Below, in pieces: positions 1 to 13,363 of a stretch of 64,000 bases of DNA. Both the position numbers and the translations under genes were made by a program. This stretch comes from Chionoecetes opilio (taxonomy: Eukaryota > Arthropoda > Malacostraca > Decapoda > Majidae). The DNA lies in NCBI GenBank assembly GCA_016584305.1, contig JACEEZ010022611.1:96984-160983 (forward strand), read 5' to 3'. Under the pieces are notes generated by a model that was given only the letters and a program-made list of their open reading frames with translations, made no database searches and had not been told where the DNA came from. Position 1 is the first letter of the stretch. The number at the start of each line of letters is the position of its first letter.

Positions 1-303
1 GAATTTGCCCTCCCCGCCCCTCACTACCAAAACTCCAATAGCGCTCGTCTATGGAAAAAAATGTCTCCACCAGAAGGAGGGGCTTATATTGATTTTGATA
101 TGACGGAGAGTTATAGTGTGCGTTTGTGTGTGTATAATGTTATGATATATTTGTCTGTTTTTATGATATTTTTTTCTTTCATTCATTATTGCGTCACTCT
201 CACTCACTCACGAATGTGTTCACCCTCACTCACTCCTCACACATTTTTTTATCTCCCACTCCCTCCCTCCCTCCCTCCTTCCGTCCCTCGCTTATCCCCG
301 CAG

Positions 304-440
304 CGTCAAGACGGACATGAGCAGCGCGGTGATCGTGTCCACACTCTTCATCGCCAACGCCAGCCCCGAGGATTCCGGCAACTACACTTGCTCCCTCGGC
401 GACGTGGCCACCGGCAGCGTGCTCGTCCACGTCCTGAATG
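304..440 (+). CDS. dpr-family Ig protein, penultimate coding exon (end of second Ig domain)
   Basis: This exon encodes the end of an immunoglobulin domain. It contains the F-strand motif DSGNYTC, followed by a G strand reading SVLVHVLNG. The VHVLNGEHPQAM wording that appears once it is joined to the next exon is characteristic of the arthropod dpr (defective proboscis extension response) cell-surface receptors, which pair with DIP proteins in neuronal recognition. It is bounded by a pyrimidine-rich tract ending in CCGCAG (AG at 302-303) and by a GT donor at 441-442, giving a phase-1 junction. GC content is far above the AT-rich intron, as expected for a real exon. The first Ig domain and signal peptide lie upstream of the window. 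The family assignment rests on recalled motif wording; which dpr paralogue it is cannot be told. Confidence 0.85.
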
Positions 441-555
441 GTACTACATGGTGACAAGTATGGCGGTGACTGTGTTGGTGGTGAAGGTGGTGAGGTTTTT
501 TTTTTTTTTTTTTTTTGCTGTAGTTGTGTTTTTGGTGATGTAAGTTGATGTGATT

Positions 556-579
556 GTAGTCGTAGTAGTCGTAGTAGTC

Positions 580-612
<33 letters not shown>
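556..612. repeat. (GTA)n trinucleotide repeat in dpr intron
   Basis: About 55 bp of GTA/GTC triplets lie inside the last dpr intron, preceded by a poly(T) run at about 497-514. It is simple-sequence DNA; the reading frames through it (poly-Thr, poly-Leu) are not coding. Confidence 0.85.
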
Positions 613-613
<1 letters not shown>

Positions 614-1061
614 CAGCGGTGGTGGTATTAGTAGTAGCAGCAGTCGTAATAGTATGACGAATAATAGTACAAAGATATTTGTAGACATACATTTCAGAGC
701 TGTCTCATTGTTGCATTTTTTTCTTTTCCTTTTCTCGCATAAATCAGACACAAAGTAAAATACAGGAGGTTCAAATAAAGATCAACGAAACAGTTTGGCT
801 GGACTGGAAAAGGTAAGAGAACCAAACAATTTAAAGAATACAACAATCAATCCATCGAGACTGTTAGGTACTATTTTGTTCTCATTTTATTTTTCTATAG
901 CAGTAAGACATTTTCTTTCTACACCTATCATTTTTTTCTTCTTATCCATTACCAAATAAATACCTCCATCCTGAAAGCCAGACAATGTGTTATTTATTTT
1001 CTTCACTTTTAAAGCCGTCGATCCCGACTCACCCGTGCGTGTGTGCTTCTTCCTCCCGCAG

Positions 1062-1168
1062 GCGAGCACCCTCAGGCCATGCACGGCTCCAGCAGGAAGG
1101 ACCTCTGCTCCCTCACCCTCGTGGTGCTCCTCTCCTCCCTCACCACGCTCGTCAACCTCATCAGATGA
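1062..1168 (+). CDS. dpr-family Ig protein, terminal coding exon (GPI-type hydrophobic tail)
   Basis: The exon follows a CTTCCTCCCGCAG acceptor (AG at 1060-1061). Spliced in phase to the exon ending at 440, it completes the Gly of HVLNG and then reads EHPQAMHGSSRKDLC. A run of leucine/valine-rich residues of about 17 follows, then a stop (TGA, 1166-1168). A short hydrophobic C-terminus with no cytoplasmic tail is what GPI-anchored members of the dpr family have, so outer-membrane attachment through GPI is inferred. The in-phase join, the conserved residues across the junction and the plausible tail together make this the most secure host gene in the window. The intron (441-1061) is AT-rich and carries a trinucleotide repeat. 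Confidence 0.85.
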
Positions 1169-1503
1169 TCTCCGGGGTCAACCAAAGTCACGAGCCATGG
1201 GTCACTGTAGGTCAGCTGTGTGGACACGGATCAAAGGTCGTGGATTTGACCTTACCTAACTACACTGGACCGCACCGCCTCGCCCCTCATGAAGAAGTAT
1301 GTGTATTGAGTATTTGGTTTATTTTAGTGTGAAAAAAAGTGTTTGGACAATGCGCAGTGACGTGTCGGACAAAGGGGTGATTGCGGTGCCGGAGTTTTCT
1401 GCGACGCCCATAACTCAGCGCGGGACGCTCCACCCGGCGGGCCCCCACCGAAGGAGCCGTGGTGCTGGTGGGGTTGTGTGGACGAAATATAAAACCCTTT
1501 TTT
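1169..1503 (+). other. presumed dpr 3' UTR / downstream sequence
   Basis: This is sequence after the dpr stop codon up to the gap. No second gene is visible. No clear AATAAA is seen before the run of Ns, so the poly(A) site may lie in the gap. Confidence 0.5.
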
Positions 1504-2277
1504 NNNNNNNNNNNNNNNNNNNNNNNNNNNNNNNNNNNNNNNNNNNNNNNNNNNNNNNNNNNNNNNNNNNNNNNNNNNNNNNNNNNNNNNNNNNNNNNNN
1601 NNNNNNNNNNNNNNNNNNNNNNNNNNNNNNNNNNNNNNNNNNNNNNNNNNNNNNNNNNNNNNNNNNNNNNNNNNNNNNNNNNNNNNNNNNNNNNNNNNNN
1701 NNNNNNNNNNNNNNNNNNNNNNNNNNNNNNNNNNNNNNNNNNNNNNNNNNNNNNNNNNNNNNNNNNNNNNNNNNNNNNNNNNNNNNNNNNNNNNNNNNNN
1801 NNNNNNNNNNNNNNNNNNNNNNNNNNNNNNNNNNNNNNNNNNNNNNNNNNNNNNNNNNNNNNNNNNNNNNNNNNNNNNNNNNNNNNNNNNNNNNNNNNNN
1901 NNNNNNNNNNNNNNNNNNNNNNNNNNNNNNNNNNNNNNNNNNNNNNNNNNNNNNNNNNNNNNNNNNNNNNNNNNNNNNNNNNNNNNNNNNNNNNNNNNNN
2001 NNNNNNNNNNNNNNNNNNNNNNNNNNNNNNNNNNNNNNNNNNNNNNNNNNNNNNNNNNNNNNNNNNNNNNNNNNNNNNNNNNNNNNNNNNNNNNNNNNNN
2101 NNNNNNNNNNNNNNNNNNNNNNNNNNNNNNNNNNNNNNNNNNNNNNNNNNNNNNNNNNNNNNNNNNNNNNNNNNNNNNNNNNNNNNNNNNNNNNNNNNNN
2201 NNNNNNNNNNNNNNNNNNNNNNNNNNNNNNNNNNNNNNNNNNNNNNNNNNNNNNNNNNNNNNNNNNNNNNNNNNNNN
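1504..2277. other. assembly gap (774 N)
   Basis: This is a run of unknown bases. Long open frames reported across it are artefacts of untranslated Ns. Confidence 1.
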
Positions 2278-3664
2278 GGGCGAAATTTAATAATTTTTAG
2301 CCGAAAAAATTAATATAAATGTTCTGTGTGATCCTTCCTTACTACACGTACATACCATGAAAATGATTCCTTACTTCACGTAATTTCTACACGTAAATTC
2401 CTTACTACATGTATCTCATTTGCTGTCAAACCTGGGTAAGGCTTCCCAGTCACTAATGTGTAGTGAACTCTGTCCATCTTAAATTTGAATTCAACCATTC
2501 TTGATCGAATGTCGGCGTTATATTGTAAGAATCTATCTTGCATGAAGAGCTGTGAAGACCAAATATAACGCGTCGACTGTTCTTTTACAAAACAGAGCTC
2601 TGCGCATGCGCTGGACCAACCGGCACGGCGGATCTTCTGTACCGTCACACCGGAACCTGAGGGACGTCCGCCGCCTCCACCATGAACCAAGGAACCTTTG
2701 CATCACACGAAGGTTGACTTGCAGGGGCGCTGACGTGTAAATATCTGCCGCCAGTCGCCCGTGTAAGTGTATGTGTGTGTATATGTGTGGCGAGGCGGAC
2801 ACGAGCTCGTAACTCGTCTTTATGTGCCCAAATGTGAATTAATGATTTGTGAAAGCGTTAAAGAGAAACTAACAAACTGTAACAAAAAAAAGTATGTATA
2901 CGGATCTACGTATATTCTTAACGCGTTCTTCCAGTTCGAGTCGTTCACCCTGACCAAATGATTTCCTTCCCTTCCCTTCCCTTTCCCTTCCCTCACTCTC
3001 CCGTTGGTGCAGGGAAGCGAATACGTTGGAAGCTTTATATTGTCTATATGTGTGTGTATGTACCATGACTACCATCACAAACTTATTTACTGTCACTCCA
3101 GTCAAAACCTCTTGACATGGGAACCCTTATTCAGTATGACAACCGGTATTCGGGAAAATGAAAAATGATATATACGAACTGAGGTGATGTCATGAAAAAG
3201 AAACAATTTACTCTTATAGAAATGAAGCTTCAGCATTTCACATAATTTCGTTTAAAGAGGCGTAAAAGATATCAAATATAGGCTGGGTTCTTTATATAAT
3301 AAATAAAATTAACTTTATCTTCGGGACCCTAATATCTTACAATATCTACCAAGTTATATAATCTAATAGTTTGTCTTTATCACACACTGACCCGCAAAAC
3401 AGACAAAACAGAACACGAATATATTAATGATAAACTACATCATCCTCATTTATGTTCCCTTGGCGTGTTGTCTTTCCCGTTTTTGTGGATGGAAGAAAGA
3501 AAGAAAATAAAGCACGAACTCTATGTATGTCTATGTATTTATAAGAACAAAAAAATGACTAGATTATATTAATTTTTCACCGTTTTTCTTAGGTAAGAGA
3601 AACTATACACACTTTTTTTTCCATCTAGTTTATTAAGTAGTAGTGTGATTATGTTGTTTACGGA
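2278..3664. other. no recognisable gene
   Basis: This is AT-rich, mostly unique-looking sequence. Short open frames on both strands show no family motifs, no consistent codon bias and no splice framework. I see no repeat family from the rest of the window here. Confidence 0.6.
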
Positions 3665-3665
3665 T

Positions 3666-4394
<729 letters not shown>

Positions 4395-5347
4395 ATAGGC
4401 TATAACCAGAGACCATTGTATACCTGGACTGCACACGCGACAATGTTTTGAATTGCTGGGCTCCATAGGGGCCTGCGGGGCGCCCGACAAAGAGATATAG
4501 TGGTCTATGGACTATCATATAGACTGGTTTATCAGTATATATGATATACTGTAATCTTCGTAAAAGTTTGTTCTATAATATTATCAAATAAAAAACAGTA
4601 AAACACGCTAAAGAAATACCATTACGAGACTATGAAGAAATATGCATGAACATAATATTCACTTAACTCTTCGCCATTTAAAACTTTGTGTGTCAACTTT
4701 TATCATGAAGGGTATTAATAGAAGCGCAATTTTATTAGCTTTCCATTGCTATATATCGTTATCTGATAAATTAATTAGAATCATGCATAAATTAGCGTTA
4801 AATAGATAAATAAAATCATCAATCGGGTAATTTTCCCGATTGATGATGTTATTTATTTACTTATATATTTCGTTTTCTGATAAATGAATTAGCACCATGT
4901 ATAAATTACCGTTAACTAAATAAATAATCTCATCAATCTGGAAATTTACCCGGATTACCGAAGATTATATTTATTTAGTTAACGTAATTTGCATGGTTCT
5001 AATAAATTTTTCAGATAACGAAATATGGCAATGGAAGCAATAAAATTAGCCCATATTTACCTGAGATATACAATGTTGACTCGATTTTTAAATGCGAAGA
5101 GTTGAAGTGAATATTAAGTTAAAGCAAGACATAGTCTTCTGTAGCCAATTCTTTTACCTGTCTTACTTTTTTTATTTATAAATTATAGAACAAAACATTA
5201 CGAATTACAGTATATCTAAATACTGATAACCAGTTATATGATGGTTCAAAAAAAAACGGAATCCGAGCGCCTCCGACTCAGCGGCAAGTTCAGGCCCAGT
5301 GACAGGGAATCCGTGCGAAGCGGATACAGGGTTCTATAGGCTATAAC
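4395..5347. mobile_element. foldback (long inverted-repeat) element, copy 1
   Basis: The sequence folds back on itself. The left arm (about 4512-4800) and right arm (about 4960-5250) are inverted copies; for example, the TTTTATTAGCTTTCCATTGC segment near 4731 recurs inverted near 5025-5045. The centre holds two further small palindromes (about 4812-4858 and 4925-4985), so the arm's inner end is present three times. A 12-bp direct repeat ATAGGCTATAAC sits outside both ends (4395-4406 and 5336-5347) and may be the target duplication. The outermost bases on each side show weak inverted similarity (AGAGACC versus AGAACCC). There is no coding capacity. The arms match those of the element at 7039-8333, so this is a family, not a chance hairpin. 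Confidence 0.75.
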
Positions 5348-5826
5348 ATATGTCAGCAGCTATTCTGGTGTCATTGTTCCGTATGCTTTGGGAAATAGTA
5401 AATATATTTTAGTTTTTTCAACAAAAGGAAATAGGTACTTTGCCTCCCTTATGTCCCACCGGTCCGTGGCGCAAGGGCTCGCTTCCGCCCCAAATAGCCG
5501 TTCCTTTTTAACCGAATCACAAAGTCATGATAACAACACTACAATGAAAAGCAACCAAACAAAATACTATAGTCATCTATCAACGGTTACCGTATGAAGG
5601 AAGAACGTCGCAGAACACGCTGCATCATGCAAGCAGCTATGCGGGAGCCTCAGTCAAGGTTACGTAGCCGCGGGGTACGGATGTCCAACCCTGAAATCGA
5701 AAAAGTATCTGTGTTTGCGCCTCCAGGATTATAATTCCCTCGCGTCAGGGTGCCGGGATTCTTTCAACACCTCCTCCTCATCGCCATCACCGGCAGCAGT
5801 GCGTGGCAGCAGCCAGGGAGGGAACA
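5348..5826. other. no recognisable gene
   Basis: Short frames only; no motif, splice framework or repeat match was found. Confidence 0.5.
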
Positions 5827-5900
5827 AGTCACTCCGGCCCCTAGTCACTCCGGCCCGGTCACTCCGGCCCCTAGTTTCTCCGGCCCCAGTCACTCCGGCC
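5827..5900 (+). repeat. GTCACTCCGGCCCC minisatellite
   Basis: Four to five imperfect units of about 13-19 bp (GTCACTCCGGCC with a variable linker) lie in tandem. The same unit occurs inverted at 6609-6750. Confidence 0.8.
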
Positions 5901-6339
5901 TCTCAGAGGTTCAACCCTAGTCACTGCGCCCTCCCAGAGCTGAGTGTACGTGTTTGTGTGTTCGAGCCCATGAAGTGTGTACATTTTTAATGTTAATATA
6001 GATATTAAAAAAAAACGTATGCTTGAGCTTGATGCTTATGCGTATGCTAAAAACAAATTTGATAAAAATATAATAACCATAAAATAAAAAATGATAATTA
6101 AATATAATAAAAAAATAATAATAGAAAGTCTTGTGCAGCGTTGTTTTATGCTTTGTATCTGCAAGTATAGACGGTTTACAACTTCGCTACGCGGTTTTTT
6201 TTCGGGCCACGACGACGCGGTACGACACTCAGTAAATAAACACTAGATGGCGACTTGACTGTTTGGTAGCCACTTTGTAGATATTTTTGTAATTTGTTCA
6301 CTTATAGCCATAATATGACACAGATGAAGACACAAAATG

Positions 6340-6408
6340 ACACACTCTCCAGATAGCCCCTTCTAACTTAAATGAAATCATGGATGTAGAAATGTAAGTA
6401 TGAACGCC
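6340..6408 (-). mobile_element. Helitron fragment (3'-side segment)
   Basis: The stretch starting ACTCTCCAGATAGCCCC and running through ATGGATGTAGAAATG to about 6408 matches the segment between the minisatellite and the 3' hairpin in the Helitron copies at 16726-17440 and 35298-35962. Neither the CTAG end nor the TC end is present, so this is a scrap. Confidence 0.7.
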
Positions 6409-6608
6409 ACCACACGTCTGTACATCGAAAAAAACGTTGTCCTGGCGACTTTAGTGTTATCTATGGTACGTAATAAACTAATGAAGTGAAAGCCTATTAC
6501 TATGTTCCTTATAGCCAATCTAAAGTATTAGTGTTGGTGTGTGGCAGCATTGCAGAATAAGCAATATCACTTTCCAGTTTCCACCAACATAGCTTCATAT
6601 TTTATTGG

Positions 6609-6750
6609 CGGTCGGAGTGACCAGGGTGGTAGGCCGGGGTGACCAGGGTGGTAGGCCGGAGTGACCAGGGTGGTAGGCCGGAGTGACCAGGGTGGGGGCC
6701 GGAGTGACGGAGGGCCGGAGTGACTAGGGGCCAGAGTGACTTGTAATCGC
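6609..6750 (-). repeat. GGCCGGAGTGACCAGGGTGGT minisatellite, inverted relative to 5827-5900
   Basis: About seven imperfect units of 17-21 bp are present, the reverse complement of the GTCACTCCGGCC unit upstream. The proline-rich frame across it is a by-product of the repeat. Confidence 0.8.
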
Positions 6751-7029
6751 CAGGGAGGCACAAATAAGGTAAGGCGAGTGTTGGGGAGTGGGGGTGAGGG
6801 AGTGACGGTAAGGTGACGCGCTGCCCTTAAACTGCCATGGTGAAATGATTGGTTGGTATTTGTGCAGCCTGGTGAAGGCATGGGGCCGTGTTTCCAGCTA
6901 TGTGGTGGAAGGTAGGCATGTGTTGGCTATGGAGGGGGTGGTGTGTGCAGACTGCAGGAAGGAGGGAGGGAAAACATGACTATATGAGGAAGGAAGGAAT
7001 GAGGGAAGAAGTCAGCCGTCGTCACACCA

Positions 7030-8342
<1,313 letters not shown>

Positions 8343-8420
8343 CTCTCTGGTCAGGTTTGTGAACTATGTTTGCCCACATTATTGTAACTAAGCCCCAAAT
8401 TAGCGTATTTTCAGATAGAT

Positions 8421-10889
8421 TTACACTGGGGAAGCAATTTGAAGAAAAAAAACTGCTTAGTTAGATTTTGGCTTACTTTAGACTAAAATTGGCATGCTGA
8501 TTCCAAATCTATAGTGCATTTTTTTTTTTCTTAGCATGTCAATGTTTTCTCCACAGCTTTACCCACCAGATAAGCAAAATTCCACTTTGAGCCTGTAGTA
8601 AAACTTGCATCTGATTACGATTTGAACTCATCGCGAGCTATGTGGCAACTTGTTTGTGCGTTACAATTGAGACAGTGCGGTGAGAGGTGTTGCAGCTCCA
8701 ATAGGTCGTACTATCAATATCTGCAACAGAAAGCTAGGATAGTAGGAATTAGGGAGGATCTTGTTATGGCTTTTCTCTTAGACCTTGTAACAACATACAT
8801 TGTAATTTCTATTTCGTTTTTATGCTGTTTTGGGGGGTTTCAAAGCTTGTAAACTATTCCAGCTTAGTGTTTTATTTACATAGGTAATATATTTCTTTTG
8901 TTCAGATCCAAATGTCTGCTCCTGCTACGTCTCATCGTAAATGCCTAACAACCCTGACTATCCTTTGCGTATATATGTTGTATTTTCACCATTCAATTCA
9001 GAGGCTAAGCCATCAGCGTATTTGTCAACAAGCATATTTCCGCAATTTCAAAGTGAAACTCGGTGTCAAGACAAGCATGGTCCCCTCACAAGTGTGCAAG
9101 CAGTGTGTCGAGAGATTACTGGATGTGGACCGCAAGGAACACGTGAACATGTTGGCATTTGTATCCCCATGGTTTGGCGAGAGCAAAAGATCATTCCCAG
9201 ACTTGTTACTTTTGTTTAATGAAACATCAGTATTTAACAAAAAAATAAAAAGTAAATAGAATATCCTAATCTACCGTCAGCTATAAGACCAATGCCTTAT
9301 TAACTGAATTCCAGTCCAGTTTTTCGAACAACTACCTCCTCTAGAAGATCTGAGTGATGTTAAAGAAGCAGTGACATGCAATGATGCAGTTTTTGACAAT
9401 TCATAGAGATTCAGTTCGTAGGGGATTTGATCATCACGAGTTGAATGATTTCAGCACCTGATTTGGGCCTATCCAAAAAAGCTTCAGAAATACTAGCATC
9501 ATTACTGACCGAGAAAACATACTTTAACAAGGAGTGAAGTTATCATGCTGGTCGAACCAGAGAAAGTACATTTCTGCAGTACTTTCGAAGTGCCATCGGT
9601 TTTGTGTTTTGCCATACATTCCTGTTTTACTGACGGAATTAGGCTTTCAAGTCTAAAATCCAAGATGAATGGCGATTGTTTATGTGATGAGCTCTAAAGC
9701 GGAGCTTGAGTGTGTCCTTCTACACCATGGCAATTTTTTGGCGCAGTCCCCTATGTGCATTCGGTCTTCTTCGTGAAGAATATGGCGATTTAAAGCGAGT
9801 CCATTGAGTTTATTGCCAATGACAACACATTGGATCACTGTGTTGTACCTTAAAATGGTGTCTGCTTCTTGATCAACAACTTGGATACACAAAGTATTCC
9901 TGCCTTTTCTCTGTATGTGGGATAGCAGAACTCGAGAGAAGCATTTTGTATTCAGACGATTGGCCCTCCGAGATCTGATCTAACCTGGAATCTTAACATT
10001 GTCATGAGCCACTTGTTGAAGGAAGAAAATAATATTCCAACCTCTGCACCTAAAACTAGGTCTCATGAAACATTTGTAAAAGCATTGTCAACTGATGGCG
10101 ACTGTTTGAGTACAATCATCTTTGCACTTCTGGACTGTCATTTGAAAAAATCAAGGCCTGTGTGTTTGATGGTCCACAAATTCTAGCAGCTCATCAAATA
10201 TGAACATTTCAACGGTACTATGTCAGACCTTGAAAAGAATGCTTGGCTATCATTTCAAAGACGTCGTCAAGAACTTTCTTGGAAATACACGTACAAGTAA
10301 TTACCGCAGAAAACTTGTTCGAACTATTATCAAGCTAAATGCGCTTGTGTTGCAACATGAGTATTAAAGTACATTTTTTGGCATAGCCATCTTGCCAGCT
10401 TTCCGGAAAATCTTGGTCTGCTAGCGACGAGCAAGGTGAACGATTTCACCAGTATTTTGAAGGTTATGGAGAACGTTACCATGGTAGATTGGATGTGCTA
10501 TGGATAGCTGACTATTGTTGTAGCATCAAACGCGATAGTCCTCGAAGTTGAACACTTCCAGACAAAACTACAAACGTAATTTTTTTACCTTACCTGCATA
10601 CAATTATAGCCTTATCCTTTCTAAAGCATGATAATGTTAAATAAACATTTATATTCATGGCCTATTTCTTTTCATTTTCCATTGTATGTTAACATTTGCA
10701 ACTTTTATAAAATAAGCACTGTATGTTATGTACAGTATTTTTCAATATTTTTTTAAGAAAACGAAAATCCTTAACAGTCAAACTTGACGGCATGAGTAGA
10801 AAAACTGAGATCAGTTTTTTTGATTCGCACCCAAATTACCTTAATAACAAGTGTCAAGCCTACTCAACAAAATTGTTCCCCAGTGGTTA
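8421..10889 (+). mobile_element. 2,462-bp CACTGGGG-TIR DNA transposon, copy 1 (degenerate)
   Basis: The element spans 8424-10885, beginning CACTGGGG and ending CCCCAGTG. TTA precedes it (8421-8423) and TTA follows after one extra G (10887-10889). It is co-linear with the reverse-strand element at 42337-44798, which has the same length of 2,462 bp. TIRs of about 40 bp read CACTGGGGAAGCAATTTG at one end and, inverted, CACTGGGGAACAATTTTG at the other. The interior holds a non-coding 5' segment with an acceptor-like TTTTGTTCAG at about 8905, then the damaged gene. CACTG termini with 3-bp duplications are features of CACTA/EnSpm-type elements, but the protein is not one I can place in that group. 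Confidence 0.85.
8912..10575 (+). pseudogene. broken gene of the CACTGGGG transposon (arthropod uncharacterized family)
   Basis: It starts MSAPATSHRKC after an acceptor-like TTTTGTTCAG, then breaks into frames every few dozen codons. Recognisable pieces in shifting frames match the better copy on the other strand: KVCKKCVERL-like near 9090-9120, GDCL near 10100, NAWLSF near 10240-10260 and DEQGERFHQ near 10425-10450. Part of the middle (between about 9900 and 10060, the CFLCMWDSR region) is missing or rearranged. Some of the indels fall in homopolymers, so sequencing error may contribute. It cannot encode a full protein as written. Confidence 0.75.
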
Positions 10890-11204
10890 TCGTAACAACC
10901 TTAGCTAGAAATAATATAGTCAGTAGATACTAACGATAATACATCATTGAATTCAGTCATTCCCATATAAAATATTTTCTCTTTCACAAAAAAATGTAAT
11001 ATTCCAATCATGACACAAAAATTCATGTTTAATTTATTTTTCCTAAATAAATGAAATTAAATAAAACAAAATATATTTAGTAACACTATTAACACTCAAA
11101 AGAAGCTGACAACTCGAGACTCTACATAGCTATCAATCCTCAAAAGAAACGAGGAATTCCTGTTTCCTCCTCTATTCTCTTATCCCCTGTTCACCTGGCG
11201 CTTA
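10890..11204. other. no recognisable gene
   Basis: This is AT-rich spacer between the transposon and the tandem 4.8-kb units. Confidence 0.5.
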
Positions 11205-11878
11205 TAATGATAGTTGGTTCATTGTCCATCGACATATCATATCAATTTGTAGGGATTTAAAGTAACACAATCTGCCTTTCCCTTACACACTGCGCTGCTG
11301 GAAGAGACCAAGTATAGGTTCCCGTTGGGGGGGGGGGGTGGGGTAGAGTCCAGTTTCTTACCTGTTTTGGTAAGTTTAAATCTATGCTAAATAGCCTCTC
11401 ACAATCTTCGTTCTAATGCGGCATGCAACGCTCCAAATCCTGTCATGCAAAGGACCAAAGTCAAACTCAAAACTCTTCTCTCCCTCTCTTTCTCTTCTCG
11501 CGAAGTTGACAGCGACATAATTATTAATTTTTTTTTGCGATGACATTTTTGTATGAATTTATAATGTGACTTATATTTGTGGGAGTAAATTATCGTATTT
11601 TCGTGTACGATTCTCAACCATGCATCGTACATCGTACGACTAGTTCAAATTATCGTACAATACTATAATTATCGGACAGCTCACATCCTGGTCTCTGAGC
11701 CACCGCAGCCCTGCCAAGGCGGCATGCCGTGTCAGGGCTTCTTGATTCTTAATTACTTTTCCATTTCTTTCCTTTGTTCATTTCTTTCTCATAATTAACG
11801 TAGACCTTCATTTTTATCGGCACGTGATTTAAGTATTATTTCTCGACTCATGATAATTTTCGCTTGCTTTTATCCCTA

Positions 11879-12603
11879 CTATCCGCAAGGTCGCCTCACG
11901 GGCGGACTTTTTTGTGGGGCTAGTTCTGCGGAGGCTACTAGTGGCTTCGGCCCACCCAACACAGACTCTCCCGATAGCCCCTTCTAACTTTCCTGAAATC
12001 ATGGATGAAGACAATGTCAATGTAATTAACGAACGCAACGCCTTCACATCACCCCCCCAACCCATTCACGTCACCCATTACCCATCACCCCCCACCCATA
12101 TCACATCACCCATTACCCATCACCCCCCACCCATTCACTCACCCATTACCCATCACCAGACACTCCATTCACTCACCCATTTCCATCACCCCCCACCTAT
12201 TCCCTCACCCATCCCCATCACCGCCAGACCCATCACCCTGCACCCATTCACTCCCCATCACCACACACCCCAATACTCATCACCCACCATCACCCTAACC
12301 CTACAACAAGGGGAGGTTTTCCTCATATCTCGCTAACCCACTTTTTTTCAACAATCCCCTACTTGGCTGCTAAAAAAAGAAGAAAAAAGTGATCGATCAT
12401 CCCCAAAACGGCCTTAAAACCTTCCCCTGGTCCACTCTGGCTCCAAAACTGTGCCATATTATGGGATTGCTCCCGGGGGCGGAACCTTAGCACCACACAC
12501 CACACACACACACACACACACCACACACCACACACACACACACACACCACATACACACCACGCACAGACATTACACACACACTTTCGCTTATATTAATAT
12601 AGA
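11879..12603 (-). mobile_element. non-autonomous Helitron, copy A
   Basis: Read on the reverse strand it starts TCTATATTAATATAAGCG (5' end at 12603). It then has a CA/TG microsatellite, the GGTTCCGCCCCCGGG segment, a minisatellite of CCCATTCACTCACCC-type units (12050-12300), a GGGCTATCGGGAG segment and a GC-rich 3' hairpin. The 3' terminus is degraded to ATAG instead of CTAG. It carries no Rep/helicase. Confidence 0.75.
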
Positions 12604-13363
12604 TGGTAGTGAAATAATTATCATGGCATTTAGTAGTTTCCAGCCATTAAGTAGCATGGCTCTTTTATCAGTGTATTTCTTTTCACGTGGCATTCTGTTC
12701 ATATATCATCGCCACGAGTCCTTTGCCAAAATGACTCATAGTCCGGTGGCAGAGTCGATCATATTTCCAGTGATCTTGCAATGTTTGGGCAACAATCGTT
12801 TTTTGGCTATTTTGATGGTCTTAGTGTCCTAGAACAAATTTGATGGTGGGTGCCACTTGTCACCGGCTTGGCTTTTCAGAATCAAGATGCCGAAGATGAC
12901 CGCCATTATAATCACATATAAATTAGCTGTAACTCCTGTTCTAGTAGTACAGTAAAGGATGAAAGATTGGTGTCTAAATAATTATGTTTTAGAGACCGGA
13001 AAGTGATTAGGATGTTTTATTGGATCGTTTTGGCGCGTTCTTCCGTGAGGCACAAATCCATCCGCTGCCAAAAATGTCGCCAAAATACGTGTCAAAATGC
13101 AAAGTTCACACCAAATCGCACCAAAAACTAACATAAATCGGTTGTGATGCAATTGAACAATGATCTTGCTGGTTTATGCATGTGCTTGACATGTTAATTC
13201 TGAGAATTATGCTTTAAGAAGCAAACTGCGTAGCCACCTACCCCACTCGTGACGTAATACATTGGTAATGGTCATTTATGTGCTTTCAATGTGAAATCCT
13301 ACGAATATATCATAACTCTTAACGATCTACGTTTCTGCTGAGGATCTGACGTGAGCGATTCAT

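Noticed and set aside
61..543. 160-aa frame over the first dpr exon
   Set aside because: It reads the exon in the wrong phase and runs through intron sequence.
1299..2313. Frames of 284-333 aa
   Set aside because: Mostly runs of N; no coding evidence.
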